A program made the translations under genes and the position numbers. A stretch of 64,000 nucleotides of DNA, from the NCBI GenBank assembly GCA_019307065.1, contig JAFDKH010000001.1, positions 1-64,000 on the forward strand, read 5' to 3'. Source of the stretch: Deltaproteobacteria bacterium (GTDB lineage: Bacteria > Myxococcota > B64-G9). Under the pieces are notes generated by a model. That model searched no databases and was not told the origin of the DNA. It worked only from the letters and a program-made list of their open reading frames with translations. Below, in pieces: positions 41,726 to 50,572 of this stretch (position 1 is its first letter; the number at the start of each line of letters is the position of its first letter).

Positions 41726-43447
41726 TTACTTGGCGGACACCCGGCGCGAGACCGCCCGCGCTAGCATGCGCAGTCTCTGCGACCAGGACAAGCGCCAGAA
41801 ATTAGTAGTTATGACGCCCTTTGTGAAATATGTTTTCTGTGAATAGTCGATATTGACCTCGAGCAGGACCGGTTGCTTGCTACGGGTGATCTCGAAAGCC
41901 TCCGCCAGTATCCGCTCGATCTGGGCATCATTTTCAATCTTGAGAAAGTTGCAGTTGGTCGCTTTGGCAAAGTGCTCGACTTCATATGGCGCCAAAACAC
42001 TGCAGGTGTCGCGGTTGAGCGAGGTGCGCTGAAGCTGCACGATTTGGGCCAGCTCGTGATCGCGCAAGACGCAAACCAAGGGAGCCACAGCGTAGGCGCT
42101 GGCGGTCAGGAGCTCCAACCCGGTCATCAACATGGCGCCATCGCCGGCCAGGGCTACTACATCCCGCTCGGGATTGATCAACTTGGCGCCGATCGCTCCC
42201 GGGACCGCATAACCCATACAGGAAAAATCAACCGGACCAATGAAACAGGCCGGGCGATCCAATCTCAAATGCTCCATGGACAGAAAAGTACCGTTACCGC
42301 TATCGGTTGTGTAAATCGTGTCGGGCTTGGCAAGCTTTTGAATAGCCGAGAAAAAGGCGGCCGGACTGACCTTGTCGGCACAGCTTTTCGACTTCATCGC
42401 CTGGCGAACTCGATCATGACCGGCGGCAATTTCGCTTTTCAAGGTTTGCCGGTCGCTGGTCTTGGTAAGCTTTCCAAGCAAGGCTTTTGCAAAAACGCCG
42501 GCATCCGACTCGATGGCCAGGCGGGCCGGGTAGTTTCGGTTGAAAACATCACTGTTGATGTCAACGTGAATCAAATTCTCGGGCGGATTCAATCCGTAAC
42601 TGGCCGTAGCCACTTCACCGAAGCGACAACCAATTGCCAGCAGGCAGTCGCAGCGATTCATTATTGTGCGCACAAAACCGGGAGCCGAGGCACCGAAGCC
42701 GTTCCATAACCAGAGTGGATGGCTTTCTGCGAAAACCCCCTTTCCCTGGATGGTCGTGGTCACCGGTGTATTGAGTGTTTCGGCGATTTCTACAATTGCC
42801 CGGGCCGCGTTTCGGGCGCCGTACCCAAGATACAAAGCCGGATGATCGGCCTCACCAAGCAGGCGCACAGTTTCGGCCAGATCGGAAGCTTTGACAGGCT
42901 CTTCTTCTTGCGGCCGGTCGACATACTCGCTCGGCACTTCCCAGACATCTAAGAAAAAATTGACCGGGACTTCGACTGCGACCGGCCCGGGCGTCCCGGC
43001 TCTCGCCAGAGCGGCCGCCTTACGAATGTGAGTGTACAGCTCGGCGGCTTGCTCGACTTTGAAAACCGCCTTGGTTACCGGCCGCAGAACCGCCAGCTGA
43101 TCTATGTCGTGAAGTTGATAGGCCTTATGGGTGTCCGTGCGAATACCGCTAGTCAGCACCAGCATCGGAATGTTGTCCATAAAAGCTTCGGCCACTCCGG
43201 ACAAACAGTGAGTAACCCCGGCCCCGGGTACGACATTGACCACTCCGATTGAGTTCGATGTGCGCGACACGGCATCGGCCATAAATGAAGCACTTTGTTC
43301 ATCGGTAACCAGAATCGGCTCGATCGTTTCGGATTGCTCCAGGGAATCATACAACTCAATGTTGTGCGTACCGGGAATTCCGAAAGCAAATCGAACACCT
43401 TCTGCCTCTAAAGCGCTGACTACTATTTCTGCTCCGCGTCTTTTCAT
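41726..43447 (-). CDS. Thiamine-diphosphate-dependent acetolactate synthase-like enzyme
   Basis: 573 aa, three-domain TPP enzyme. The N-terminal PYR domain has F-G-I-P-G-T-H and the catalytic Glu50 in V-T-D-E-Q-S-A. The central domain follows, and the PP domain has G-D-G-A-M-L-M. In place of the usual L-N-N at the end of the TPP motif it reads L-R-D-H-E-L-A-Q, a variant seen in acetolactate-synthase-like decarboxylases and lyases rather than true biosynthetic IlvB. No small subunit gene is present. It is divergent from the dehydratase pair with 82 bp between starts, suggesting 2-keto or 2-hydroxy acid metabolism. Confidence 0.88.
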   Translation of the reverse strand: MKRRGAEIVVSALEAEGVRFAFGIPGTHNIELYDSLEQSETIEPILVTDEQSASFMADAVSRTSNSIGVVNVVPGAGVTHCLSGVAEAFMDNIPMLVLTSGIRTDTHKAYQLHDIDQLAVLRPVTKAVFKVEQAAELYTHIRKAAALARAGTPGPVAVEVPVNFFLDVWEVPSEYVDRPQEEEPVKASDLAETVRLLGEADHPALYLGYGARNAARAIVEIAETLNTPVTTTIQGKGVFAESHPLWLWNGFGASAPGFVRTIMNRCDCLLAIGCRFGEVATASYGLNPPENLIHVDINSDVFNRNYPARLAIESDAGVFAKALLGKLTKTSDRQTLKSEIAAGHDRVRQAMKSKSCADKVSPAAFFSAIQKLAKPDTIYTTDSGNGTFLSMEHLRLDRPACFIGPVDFSCMGYAVPGAIGAKLINPERDVVALAGDGAMLMTGLELLTASAYAVAPLVCVLRDHELAQIVQLQRTSLNRDTCSVLAPYEVEHFAKATNCNFLKIENDAQIERILAEAFEITRSKQPVLLEVNIDYSQKTYFTKGVITTNFWRLSWSQRLRMLARAVSRRVSAK

Positions 43448-43495
43448 TTCTGCTCCTGAATTATCTTTGAAATCATATTAGTACATAATTCGGGC

Positions 43496-43523
43496 TTGAC
43501 TTACTTATAAAATCATCTAATTT
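43496..43523 (+). promoter_or_regulatory. Candidate promoter of dehydratase operon, near-leaderless
   Basis: TTGACT at 43496-43501, 16-bp spacer, TAATTT at 43518-43523. The ATG at 43530 is 6 bp beyond, so the first transcribed base may be the A of ATG. No Shine-Dalgarno seen. Confidence 0.5.
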
Positions 43524-43529
43524 GAACTG

Positions 43530-44627
43530 ATGAATACAAAAGATTTCAGCCTGTCAATTCCCAGCCGTCAGAAGATTATCAGTGACTTCAAAGCCAAAGG
43601 CGGCAAGATTGCGGCAGTATTTCCAATCCATTATCCGCGGGCCATTTTCAGGGCCTTCGACATTCTGCCGGTCGAAGTCTGGGGACCTCCCGGCGTGGAC
43701 ACCAGCCCGGCGGCCACCCATCTGCAAGTTTACGCATGTTCGATCGTGCACTGCGGCTTGAGTTACCTAATGGCCGGCAAGCTGGATGTGGCCGACCTTT
43801 TCGTCGTCCCGCATGCTTGCGACTCGCTGCAGGGTCTCGGCAGCCTACTGCTGGATTTCGTCAAGCCCGATAAACCGGTGCTGACTTTCTACCTGGCTCG
43901 CGGTGATTTAATACCGGCCACCGATTTCGTTGTGGATGAGATCGCTCAACTGGCCGACAAGCTGGCCGAAATTACAGGCAAACGCCCGACCGACAGCGAA
44001 CTGGCCAAGGCGATCGAAAGAGAAGAAGAAGCCGACCAACAACTCGCAGAACTTTTTTCGGTGCGGCGGTTTCTGCCGGTTTCTGATCGCGAGTTTTATC
44101 AGCTGGTGCGGGCCCGGGAATACCTGCCGGCCGAGCTCTTTTTTAGGCTCGCAAAAGAAATGCTTGACCAAAAACAAGATACAGCCCTGCCCGAGATACC
44201 TCTTTTGATTACGGGTATCTTGCCCGAACCGATGGACATACTCGACCGGATCAATGCCGCCGGCGGCCTACTGGCCGCCGATGATTTGTGCTGCAGCGGC
44301 CGGCGTGTATATCCGCCAGGTAAGAGCGAGCAGCCCTATAGACGCATGGCCGAGAGCTTGCTCTTAGGACCAGCCGACTCGACCAGGGGCAGTCCAATCC
44401 AGGCCCGGATCGATCGCCTGCTGGAATTGGCCCGGTCAGCCTCCGTCAAGGGAGTTATTTTTTACAACGTCAAGTTCTGCGAACCGGAACAGTTCGACTG
44501 GCCTCAGATAAAGCAAGGCCTTGCTTCAGTGGGTCTGCGAACGGTCGAGATCGAAGCAGATATCAGTGAGCAGCTGCCGCACCAGGCAATCACCCGCGTC
44601 GAGGCATTTCTGGAGACTTTGTCATGA
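43530..44627 (+). CDS. 2-hydroxyacyl-CoA dehydratase family subunit (HgdB/BcrB-like)
   Basis: 365 aa. It has the family's early [13 protein letters not shown], Cys residues in [11 protein letters not shown] and V-P-H-A-C-D-S, the mid-segment [22 protein letters not shown] and K-F-C-E-P-E-Q-F-D, which hold the [4Fe-4S] cluster. These enzymes dehydrate 2-hydroxyacyl-CoA, or reduce benzoyl-CoA, by radical chemistry under strict anaerobiosis. Overlaps the next gene by 4 bp (ATGA). The needed ATPase activator is not in the window. Confidence 0.9.
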   Translation: MNTKDFSLSIPSRQKIISDFKAKGGKIAAVFPIHYPRAIFRAFDILPVEVWGPPGVDTSPAATHLQVYACSIVHCGLSYLMAGKLDVADLFVVPHACDSLQGLGSLLLDFVKPDKPVLTFYLARGDLIPATDFVVDEIAQLADKLAEITGKRPTDSELAKAIEREEEADQQLAELFSVRRFLPVSDREFYQLVRAREYLPAELFFRLAKEMLDQKQDTALPEIPLLITGILPEPMDILDRINAAGGLLAADDLCCSGRRVYPPGKSEQPYRRMAESLLLGPADSTRGSPIQARIDRLLELARSASVKGVIFYNVKFCEPEQFDWPQIKQGLASVGLRTVEIEADISEQLPHQAITRVEAFLETLS

Positions 44628-45949
44628 ACATCCTCGGATTGCTGCGCTATCACTTGAGCGTAAATGTCGTCGGCAACACTTTTCTGCGATTCGATCGCTT
44701 CAAGTTCGAACGCAAAATGAAGAGCGCTTCATTTTGGAAGAATGAGTATCTGGCCCCCCCGCTGAACACCTCGGCCTGGCTCAAGGAGCTGATCAGCCGG
44801 CACTACCTCAAGGGCCGCTACGCCAATGACTACGGGCCGGTTGCCTGGGTCACTTCCGGCGGGCCGGTCGAGTTCTTGACCGCCCTGGGCTACTTCGTGA
44901 TCTACCCCGAAAACCACGGGGCCATCTGCGGAATTCGCCGCAAAGCCGAAGACCTTTGTGTCCACGCAGAAAATGCCGGCTACTCGCGCGACATCTGTTC
45001 TTATGCCCGGACCGACTTCGGCTCGGTACTCTCGGGTGAAACCCCGGTCGGCAAACTGCCCAAACCGGACCTGCTGCTGTGTTGTTCCAATATTTGCCAG
45101 ACGGTCCTCTTGTGGTACCGCGTCCTGGCCCACCACTTCAAAGTACCTTTGATCGTTATCGACACTCCCTTCTTGTACGACCAGGCCCAGGATCATCAAA
45201 TTGAATACGTCAAGCGCCAACTGGAAGCCGGCGTCGAAGTAGCCGAACGAGTTGCCCAAAAATCTCTGGCCGAAAAGGATCTGAAACGGGTGGCTGAACT
45301 ATCCAAGGAAGCCTCGCTATTGTGGGCGGAAATAATGGCGACCGGCAAGAATCGCCCGACCCCGATTACGGCCTTCGACGAATTCATTCACATGGCCCCC
45401 ATTGTAGAAATGCGCGGCGAACAGTTCACCGTTGATTACTACCGGGCCATGCTGGCCGAACTCAAAGATCGAGTGGCCAAGGGTATTGGCGCCTTGCGCC
45501 ATGAGAAGAAGCGCATCTTGTGGGACAATCTGCCGATCTGGTACCGCATTCGCAAGTTTTCGGAAATGTTCGGCCAAAGAGGCGTCGCCATGGTCGGCTC
45601 GACTTATACCAACGCCTGGGGCGAGCTAGCCGGAATGATGGATTCCGTTCGACCACTCGAATCGGCCGCGCGGGTCTATCTACACCCGATTTTGAACCGC
45701 GGCACCGGGCATAAACTCGAAACCATCAAGAAAATGGTCAGCGATTACCAGGCCGACGGCATCATTTTGCATTCGGACCGGTCCTGCAAGCCCTATTCAA
45801 TCGGCCAGATGAGTCAATGCGAAGCGCTGGGAAGACAAATGGGCATATCCACCCTGCTGCTCGAAGCCGACCATAACGACCCGCGCGTCTTTTCCGACGA
45901 GCAGGCCGAAACCCGCCTGGATGCTTTTATGGAGCTATTGGGTGTTTGA
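44624..45949 (+). CDS. 2-hydroxyacyl-CoA dehydratase family partner subunit (HgdA/BcrC-like)
   Basis: 441 aa. Family features: [22 protein letters not shown] and [11 protein letters not shown] near the middle, and the C-terminal segment [15 protein letters not shown] followed by [12 protein letters not shown], the hallmark of this superfamily. It pairs with the preceding subunit, with which it is translationally coupled. The N-terminal 75 residues ([11 protein letters not shown]) are longer than usual. Substrate, whether hydroxyacyl-CoA or an aromatic CoA ester, is undetermined. Confidence 0.9.
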   Translation: MNILGLLRYHLSVNVVGNTFLRFDRFKFERKMKSASFWKNEYLAPPLNTSAWLKELISRHYLKGRYANDYGPVAWVTSGGPVEFLTALGYFVIYPENHGAICGIRRKAEDLCVHAENAGYSRDICSYARTDFGSVLSGETPVGKLPKPDLLLCCSNICQTVLLWYRVLAHHFKVPLIVIDTPFLYDQAQDHQIEYVKRQLEAGVEVAERVAQKSLAEKDLKRVAELSKEASLLWAEIMATGKNRPTPITAFDEFIHMAPIVEMRGEQFTVDYYRAMLAELKDRVAKGIGALRHEKKRILWDNLPIWYRIRKFSEMFGQRGVAMVGSTYTNAWGELAGMMDSVRPLESAARVYLHPILNRGTGHKLETIKKMVSDYQADGIILHSDRSCKPYSIGQMSQCEALGRQMGISTLLLEADHNDPRVFSDEQAETRLDAFMELLGV

Positions 45950-46009
45950 GGGCTAACCTAAAAACCTATCCCGTTCTGATTGCTATGCTAAAAAATACAG
46001 AATTTTGAC

Positions 46010-46039
46010 TTGACGGGACAGAACAACCTGTTTTATACT
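46010..46039 (+). promoter_or_regulatory. Promoter of Fic gene
   Basis: TTGACG at 46010-46015, 18-bp spacer, TATACT at 46034-46039, inside an A/T-rich stretch 63 bp before the ATG at 46102. Confidence 0.55.
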
Positions 46040-46101
46040 AATTATTGATATATTAGCATGAAATTTTGACATCTCAAATAGCTGTATACATTGGTGAATT
46101 T

Positions 46102-47436
46102 ATGAAAATACCCCAAAAACCTCCTGGTGATGCAAGTTACTACAATTTTACTACTGTCAATTCTGCGAATCAATTGAGAATCTTGAAATCTGCAACCGGA
46201 CCCACAGTGGAAGGCAAATACCTGCATTGGGACGAATTGAGACATCGCAAGCCACCCGAATTAGTAAACCACTCAGAATGGTGGATGGGGCTGAAGTTAC
46301 ACAGAAACAGCAACAACAATCGAATCCCCTTGCTTGACAAGAACGGCGATAACTTTTGGTACTTAGTCGTGGATCCGGTTCCAGCCAGGCTGCATGAAAT
46401 TGATCTGGGCGCAGGGGGCCGCATTCAGATGCCCGAGCAAATAACAAACCCGGATACTCGTGACCAATACTATGTCAACTCCTTGATCGAAGAGGCGATC
46501 ACGTCCAGTCAATTGGAGGGCGCCACAACCACCAGGCAAATCGCCAAGGAGATGATCCGAACGAAACGCAAGCCGCAAGACAGAAGCGAACAGATGATCC
46601 TAAACAACTACCTGACCATGAAGCGAATTGGCAACCTCAAGAATGAGCCTCTATCAAAAGAGCTGATTTTAGAGATCCACAGGGTGATTACCGAGAATAC
46701 ACTCGATATTTCGTCGGCTGTCGGACGTTTCAGAAGGGATGACGAGAAGATAGTGGTCGGCCACAATTTGACCGACGAAGTATACCACCAGCCGCCTGAA
46801 GCCAAGCAGCTCGAGAGTCGTATGGATATTCTCTGTGCATTTGCAAACGAAGAAGGGGACCAGGAGTTTGTTCATCCTGTGATCAGAGCAATAATCTTGC
46901 ATTTCTGGCTTGCCTACGACCATCCTTTTGTAGATGGCAATGGAAGAACGGCCCGGGCGTTATTCTACTGGCTAATGGCGCGCAAGAAATATTGGCTATT
47001 CGAGTTTATCTCGATTTCCAACATTATCCTCAAGGCTCACACCAAATACTCAAGGGCGTTTCTACTGACAGAAACAGATGACAACGATCTCACATATTTC
47101 ATTCTCTATCACTTAGACGTCATACAAAAAGCAATTGGAGAGCTCCACGGATACATAAACCAAAAAACGAAGCGATTGAGTCAACTGGAGAGGGAGCTCA
47201 AAGGCTTATCAGAGTTAAACCATCGCCAGCGAGCCATCATCAGCCATGCCCTGCGGCACCCGCACCAGCAATATACATTCTATTCTCATGCTCAGAGCCA
47301 TGGCGTTACTCATCAGACAGCAAGATCCGATCTGAACGATCTGAAAAAGCGGGCATACCTCAAAGCCAGAAAAGTCGGTAGAAGATGGCTGTTTGAAGCA
47401 GTGGCAGGGCTTGAGAATATGTTGGCAATTGGATAG
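46102..47436 (+). CDS. Fic family AMP-transferase-type protein with winged-helix C-terminus
   Basis: 444 aa. The complete Fic motif H-P-F-V-D-G-N-G-R-T-A-R begins at His274. The inhibitory helix motif S-x-x-x-E-G (S135...E139-G140) precedes it, so this is a class II, self-inhibited Fic protein. It should transfer AMP (or another nucleotide part) to a hydroxyl side chain. The C-terminal 80 residues form a winged helix (Q-S-H-G-V-T-H-Q-T-A-R-S-D-L-N-D-L), common in Fic proteins that act in gene control. An earlier in-frame TTG at 46066 is less likely. The gene is visibly more A/T-rich than its neighbours, hinting at transfer. Confidence 0.92.
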   Translation: MKIPQKPPGDASYYNFTTVNSANQLRILKSATGPTVEGKYLHWDELRHRKPPELVNHSEWWMGLKLHRNSNNNRIPLLDKNGDNFWYLVVDPVPARLHEIDLGAGGRIQMPEQITNPDTRDQYYVNSLIEEAITSSQLEGATTTRQIAKEMIRTKRKPQDRSEQMILNNYLTMKRIGNLKNEPLSKELILEIHRVITENTLDISSAVGRFRRDDEKIVVGHNLTDEVYHQPPEAKQLESRMDILCAFANEEGDQEFVHPVIRAIILHFWLAYDHPFVDGNGRTARALFYWLMARKKYWLFEFISISNIILKAHTKYSRAFLLTETDDNDLTYFILYHLDVIQKAIGELHGYINQKTKRLSQLERELKGLSELNHRQRAIISHALRHPHQQYTFYSHAQSHGVTHQTARSDLNDLKKRAYLKARKVGRRWLFEAVAGLENMLAIG

Positions 47437-47466
47437 TAGGATCACCAAAGGCGGGAGGTAATCAGA

Positions 47467-47859
47467 ATGAAGCGGACGATATTCGGTTTATTGTTGGCAA
47501 GCGTACTGCTGGTCAATGCTACAACGGCAAAGGCGGTCATCACCACCGATGTGGTAGTCGTCCTCGGGGTCGAGCTGTCTCCGGGCGCCAAGCTTCCCGA
47601 TGAAAAACGGCTGCGGCCTCACGACCTTAAAGTATACACGACACCCTCGATGACCTGGAACAACGACAAGCGCCCAATGCGACATTTCGTGGGCAAGCGT
47701 CTGGGAAGCCTACCCTTGCATCGCAAGGGCAGTGAATCGATTTCCATACCGGTCCTGAGCGCCTCAGAGATCGAACAAGTGCGAGCCGCGCTGAAGAAAG
47801 TGGGCATATCCGAGAAGCCGAAGCTGATCCTGGTCGTCCAGCATTCGGGCGGTAAGTGA
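47467..47859 (+). CDS. Hypothetical exported protein (130 aa)
   Basis: Signal peptide K-R-T-I-F-G-L-L-L-A-S-V-L-L-V-N-A-T-T-A with likely cleavage after A-K-A. The mature part is about 106 residues, beta-like and basic (V-V-V-V-L-G-V-E-L; R-P-M-R-H-F-V-G-K-R-L-G-S-L-P-L). No Cys and no family recognised. GGGAGG precedes the ATG. It lies between the Fic and the kinase genes. Confidence 0.65.
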   Translation: MKRTIFGLLLASVLLVNATTAKAVITTDVVVVLGVELSPGAKLPDEKRLRPHDLKVYTTPSMTWNNDKRPMRHFVGKRLGSLPLHRKGSESISIPVLSASEIEQVRAALKKVGISEKPKLILVVQHSGGK

Positions 47860-47942
47860 GAATCCCAAGAACTAACTTGCCTGTCGAGAGTAGAATCCAT
47901 AAAATGTGACTACCTTCAGAGGCCCGAAAGGTTGGTTGAATA

Positions 47943-49463
47943 TTGGGTTCTTTACTCAATCCCGGTGACCGGCTCGGTCATTTCGAAATTAAGCAGAAGA
48001 TCGGCGCGAGTGCGACCGGAATCGTCTACCTGGCCATGGACAACCAGGCCGGCAACCTGGTTGCCCTCAAACTTCTCAGCCCGCTGATTGCCGCCAAGGC
48101 AGCTGACCAGTTCGATCAGTTCCGCGAACGGGTCCTGCAGATTAAGCAGGTGGCCCATCCCGGGGTCTGTCGCTTGTTCGATGTTGTCCAAGACAAGGGT
48201 TTTGTCTTTCTATCGATGGAATATATCGAGGGCCCGACCCTGAAAAGAGTTATCCGGCTTTCCGGCGCATTGCCGCTTGGGCAGGCAACAAAGCTTATGC
48301 AAAACACCTGCGTGGCTGTAGGCGCCGCTCATGAGAGCGGTTTCGTCCACCGCGATTTGAAACCGTCCAATATCATTTTACGCGGCCAGGTCAAAATCTC
48401 GGTGCTTGATTTCGGTCTCTCGGGGAGTTTGAGCCGCGCAGACATTACTGCTGCAAGCAAAGAGATCGAAACCGTTTTGTATATGTCGCCCGAAGTCAGC
48501 CGCGACGAGACGGCAACATTACTAAGCGACATCTACTCTTTGGGCGCAACGCTTTACGAGTGCGCCACCGGGCGCCCGCCCTTCAAGGGGGCCAACCTGG
48601 CCGAAACGCTCCAGGCAATCAAGGCCGGCCAACCCGTCGCCCCCGGCCAGATCAATTCTGATATCACGCCCTCTTTAGAAAACGTGATTACCAAAGCCAT
48701 GGCTAGCGACCCTAAAGACCGCTTTAAAAATTCGGCCCAGTTCGTCCAGGCCCTGTCTGGGGTCAACCTGGGGGAAGCCGCTGCTTCTTTGCCCTGGGAA
48801 GATTGTGTAACCAACCAGGGACCTTGGCATGGAGATATCGACAAGAGTGTCCAGGCGATTATGGACGATCCCGATTCATCCAAAGTGCTGATGTCGCGCA
48901 TGTCGGACACTACGATTCTCTTTTCCGAAATCGTCGGCATATCCGCATTTTTTGACGAATTCGGGAGCGTCGCGGGGACCGAAAGAATACAAGCTCACAA
49001 CAAACTGGTTTTTCCGGTTGTTGAACGCTACAACGGCAAGGTACTCAAGGCCATGGGTGAAGTAGTTGTCAGCTGTTTCGACACGCCGGCAGAAGGTGTC
49101 GGGGCAGCCATTGGTATTCATCGCGCGCTACAAGACTTCAACAGCTTAGCGGGCGACCAGGATAAAAAAATCAGCATTCGCCTGGGCCTGCATTGTGGAA
49201 AATCTGTATTCAAAGACAGTCAAGCTGCCGGTCAATCGATCAGAATTGCGGCCCAGATAGCAGCCCTGGCAGCTAACAACCAGATCTTGATATCCGAGAT
49301 TGCAAAAAAAACGCTCAACCCCGAACTTCACCCGACCTCACTGCATTCGAGCGCCAACCTGCACGGGCGCGAAGAGGAAATCAGATTGTTTTTGGTCGAA
49401 TTGAACCCGCCAACCGAAGAACCAACCCCGACCGACCGGCCACGTCCGAAGGCCGGTCGCTAG
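47943..49463 (+). CDS. Ser/Thr protein kinase fused to a degenerate class III nucleotide cyclase domain
   Basis: 506 aa. The kinase domain (about 10-275) has G-A-S-A-T-G-I-V, V-A-L-K, H-R-D-L-K-P-S-N and D-F-G-L-S, so it looks active. No membrane segment follows. Residues about 315-480 match a class III adenylate/guanylate cyclase, but both metal-binding Asp are changed to Glu: L-F-S-E-I-V-G (usual F-A-D-I-V-G) and M-G-E-V-V-V (usual G-D-G). It probably binds rather than makes nucleotide, as a regulator of the kinase. TTG start, since no ATG lies in the first 50 codons. Confidence 0.88.
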   Translation: MGSLLNPGDRLGHFEIKQKIGASATGIVYLAMDNQAGNLVALKLLSPLIAAKAADQFDQFRERVLQIKQVAHPGVCRLFDVVQDKGFVFLSMEYIEGPTLKRVIRLSGALPLGQATKLMQNTCVAVGAAHESGFVHRDLKPSNIILRGQVKISVLDFGLSGSLSRADITAASKEIETVLYMSPEVSRDETATLLSDIYSLGATLYECATGRPPFKGANLAETLQAIKAGQPVAPGQINSDITPSLENVITKAMASDPKDRFKNSAQFVQALSGVNLGEAAASLPWEDCVTNQGPWHGDIDKSVQAIMDDPDSSKVLMSRMSDTTILFSEIVGISAFFDEFGSVAGTERIQAHNKLVFPVVERYNGKVLKAMGEVVVSCFDTPAEGVGAAIGIHRALQDFNSLAGDQDKKISIRLGLHCGKSVFKDSQAAGQSIRIAAQIAALAANNQILISEIAKKTLNPELHPTSLHSSANLHGREEEIRLFLVELNPPTEEPTPTDRPRPKAGR

Positions 49464-49470
49464 GGCAGCC

Positions 49471-50571
49471 TCAGTTCTCAAATATCCCCAGATCCCAACG
49501 CAACAAGGTCCAGTTCATGTCGGCCGACATGTTCAGATCGGAAATTTCGGCGCCATTGGTCTGGAGTACGATGAAATGCGACGCGCCATCGGAACAGTTC
49601 AGGCGCGTGTTGGAGTCGGGCAGTTCTTCAAGATCACAAGTATCGAACCATCTCGCCATCGAGTCATTGGATTGAAGCACCATATAACGGTATTTTCTTT
49701 CCAGTTCGAACCCATCCCAGAGATTACACGGCGATGTACCGCAGCCCGGCGTCGGCGCTTGATATACATGATTCGTACCGTTATCGATCGGCTCAGCGTA
49801 AATTGTCCAGCTTCCGTTAAAAAAATCTCCAGCGTCATCGAGGTCGTTTGTACGGATAATTACCGTCCTGCCCGAATTGGCCTGGCAGACCAGTTCGTCC
49901 CGGTCTGTTAAATTCATGCTTCTGACCATGCAACGCCGGTACCAGGCTACCAGGTCCTGGTCGACTCGCCCGATGAAATAACGGTGGTCTCCGTCGAGTT
50001 CAAAGCCTGAAAACATCTCGCAAACTCTTTTGCCACATCCGGCCTTGGCCGCAATCATTACATCCTGCCCGGTAGAACGATGCAGCACAGACCAGGTTAT
50101 GGCCGGATCGTGCTCCCAGGGCACCGACAAAACGCCATTTCCAAAAAGCTCAACCTGGCTGCCGGCTCTATCACGGCAAACCAATTTGCCGCTTGATAAA
50201 TTCGGCCTCTCGACCCAGCAATTATCGAATGACAGAGTTGTGCCGTTTTCGGTACTCCGCCCCGGGTAGTTGCGATCTTGACCATAACAAAGGTCACTGA
50301 ACTCACAAGGCGCTTTATCGCAAATAGCCGCGGGCCCGACAATTGGAGAATAATCGGAGGTTGCATTTTCAGGTGTACACGCCACAACCAACGGCTGGCC
50401 GGCATCGGGAATCTCACAACCCGGCTGGCTGTCGTCCAGGTCGCAGTCATCCGGCGCTTCGTCGGTCGAAAACCCACCGGCCAAAAAATTGCAGCCGGGA
50501 ACCATGTAAATCGACAGGCAGCCAACCAGCAGGAGTGGCAATAGGCCAAGTCTTCGATATTTTTTCGCCAT
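49471..50571 (-). CDS. Lipoprotein with three tandem Cys-containing repeats
   Basis: 366 aa. Signal peptide with a Cys in L-L-V-G-C and another in V-P-G-C, either of which may be the lipidation site. The mature protein carries three units of about 85 residues. Each opens C-x4-C (D-K-A-P-C-E-F, G-K-R-V-C-E-M-F-S-G-F-E-L, G-T-S-P-C-N-L-W-D-G-F-E-L), has a mid Cys after an aromatic pair, then L-x-C and an I/V-x-L/R-x-N strand. ATG at 50571 with GGGAGG ahead. The start is 1 bp from the stop of the TolB-like gene. I do not recognise the family. Confidence 0.8.
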   Translation of the reverse strand: MAKKYRRLGLLPLLLVGCLSIYMVPGCNFLAGGFSTDEAPDDCDLDDSQPGCEIPDAGQPLVVACTPENATSDYSPIVGPAAICDKAPCEFSDLCYGQDRNYPGRSTENGTTLSFDNCWVERPNLSSGKLVCRDRAGSQVELFGNGVLSVPWEHDPAITWSVLHRSTGQDVMIAAKAGCGKRVCEMFSGFELDGDHRYFIGRVDQDLVAWYRRCMVRSMNLTDRDELVCQANSGRTVIIRTNDLDDAGDFFNGSWTIYAEPIDNGTNHVYQAPTPGCGTSPCNLWDGFELERKYRYMVLQSNDSMARWFDTCDLEELPDSNTRLNCSDGASHFIVLQTNGAEISDLNMSADMNWTLLRWDLGIFEN

Positions 50572-50572
50572 C

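Noticed and set aside
41873-42709. 278-codon plus-strand frame opposite the TPP enzyme
   Set aside because: The minus frame has all TPP-enzyme motifs; the plus frame has no family signature and no ribosome site.
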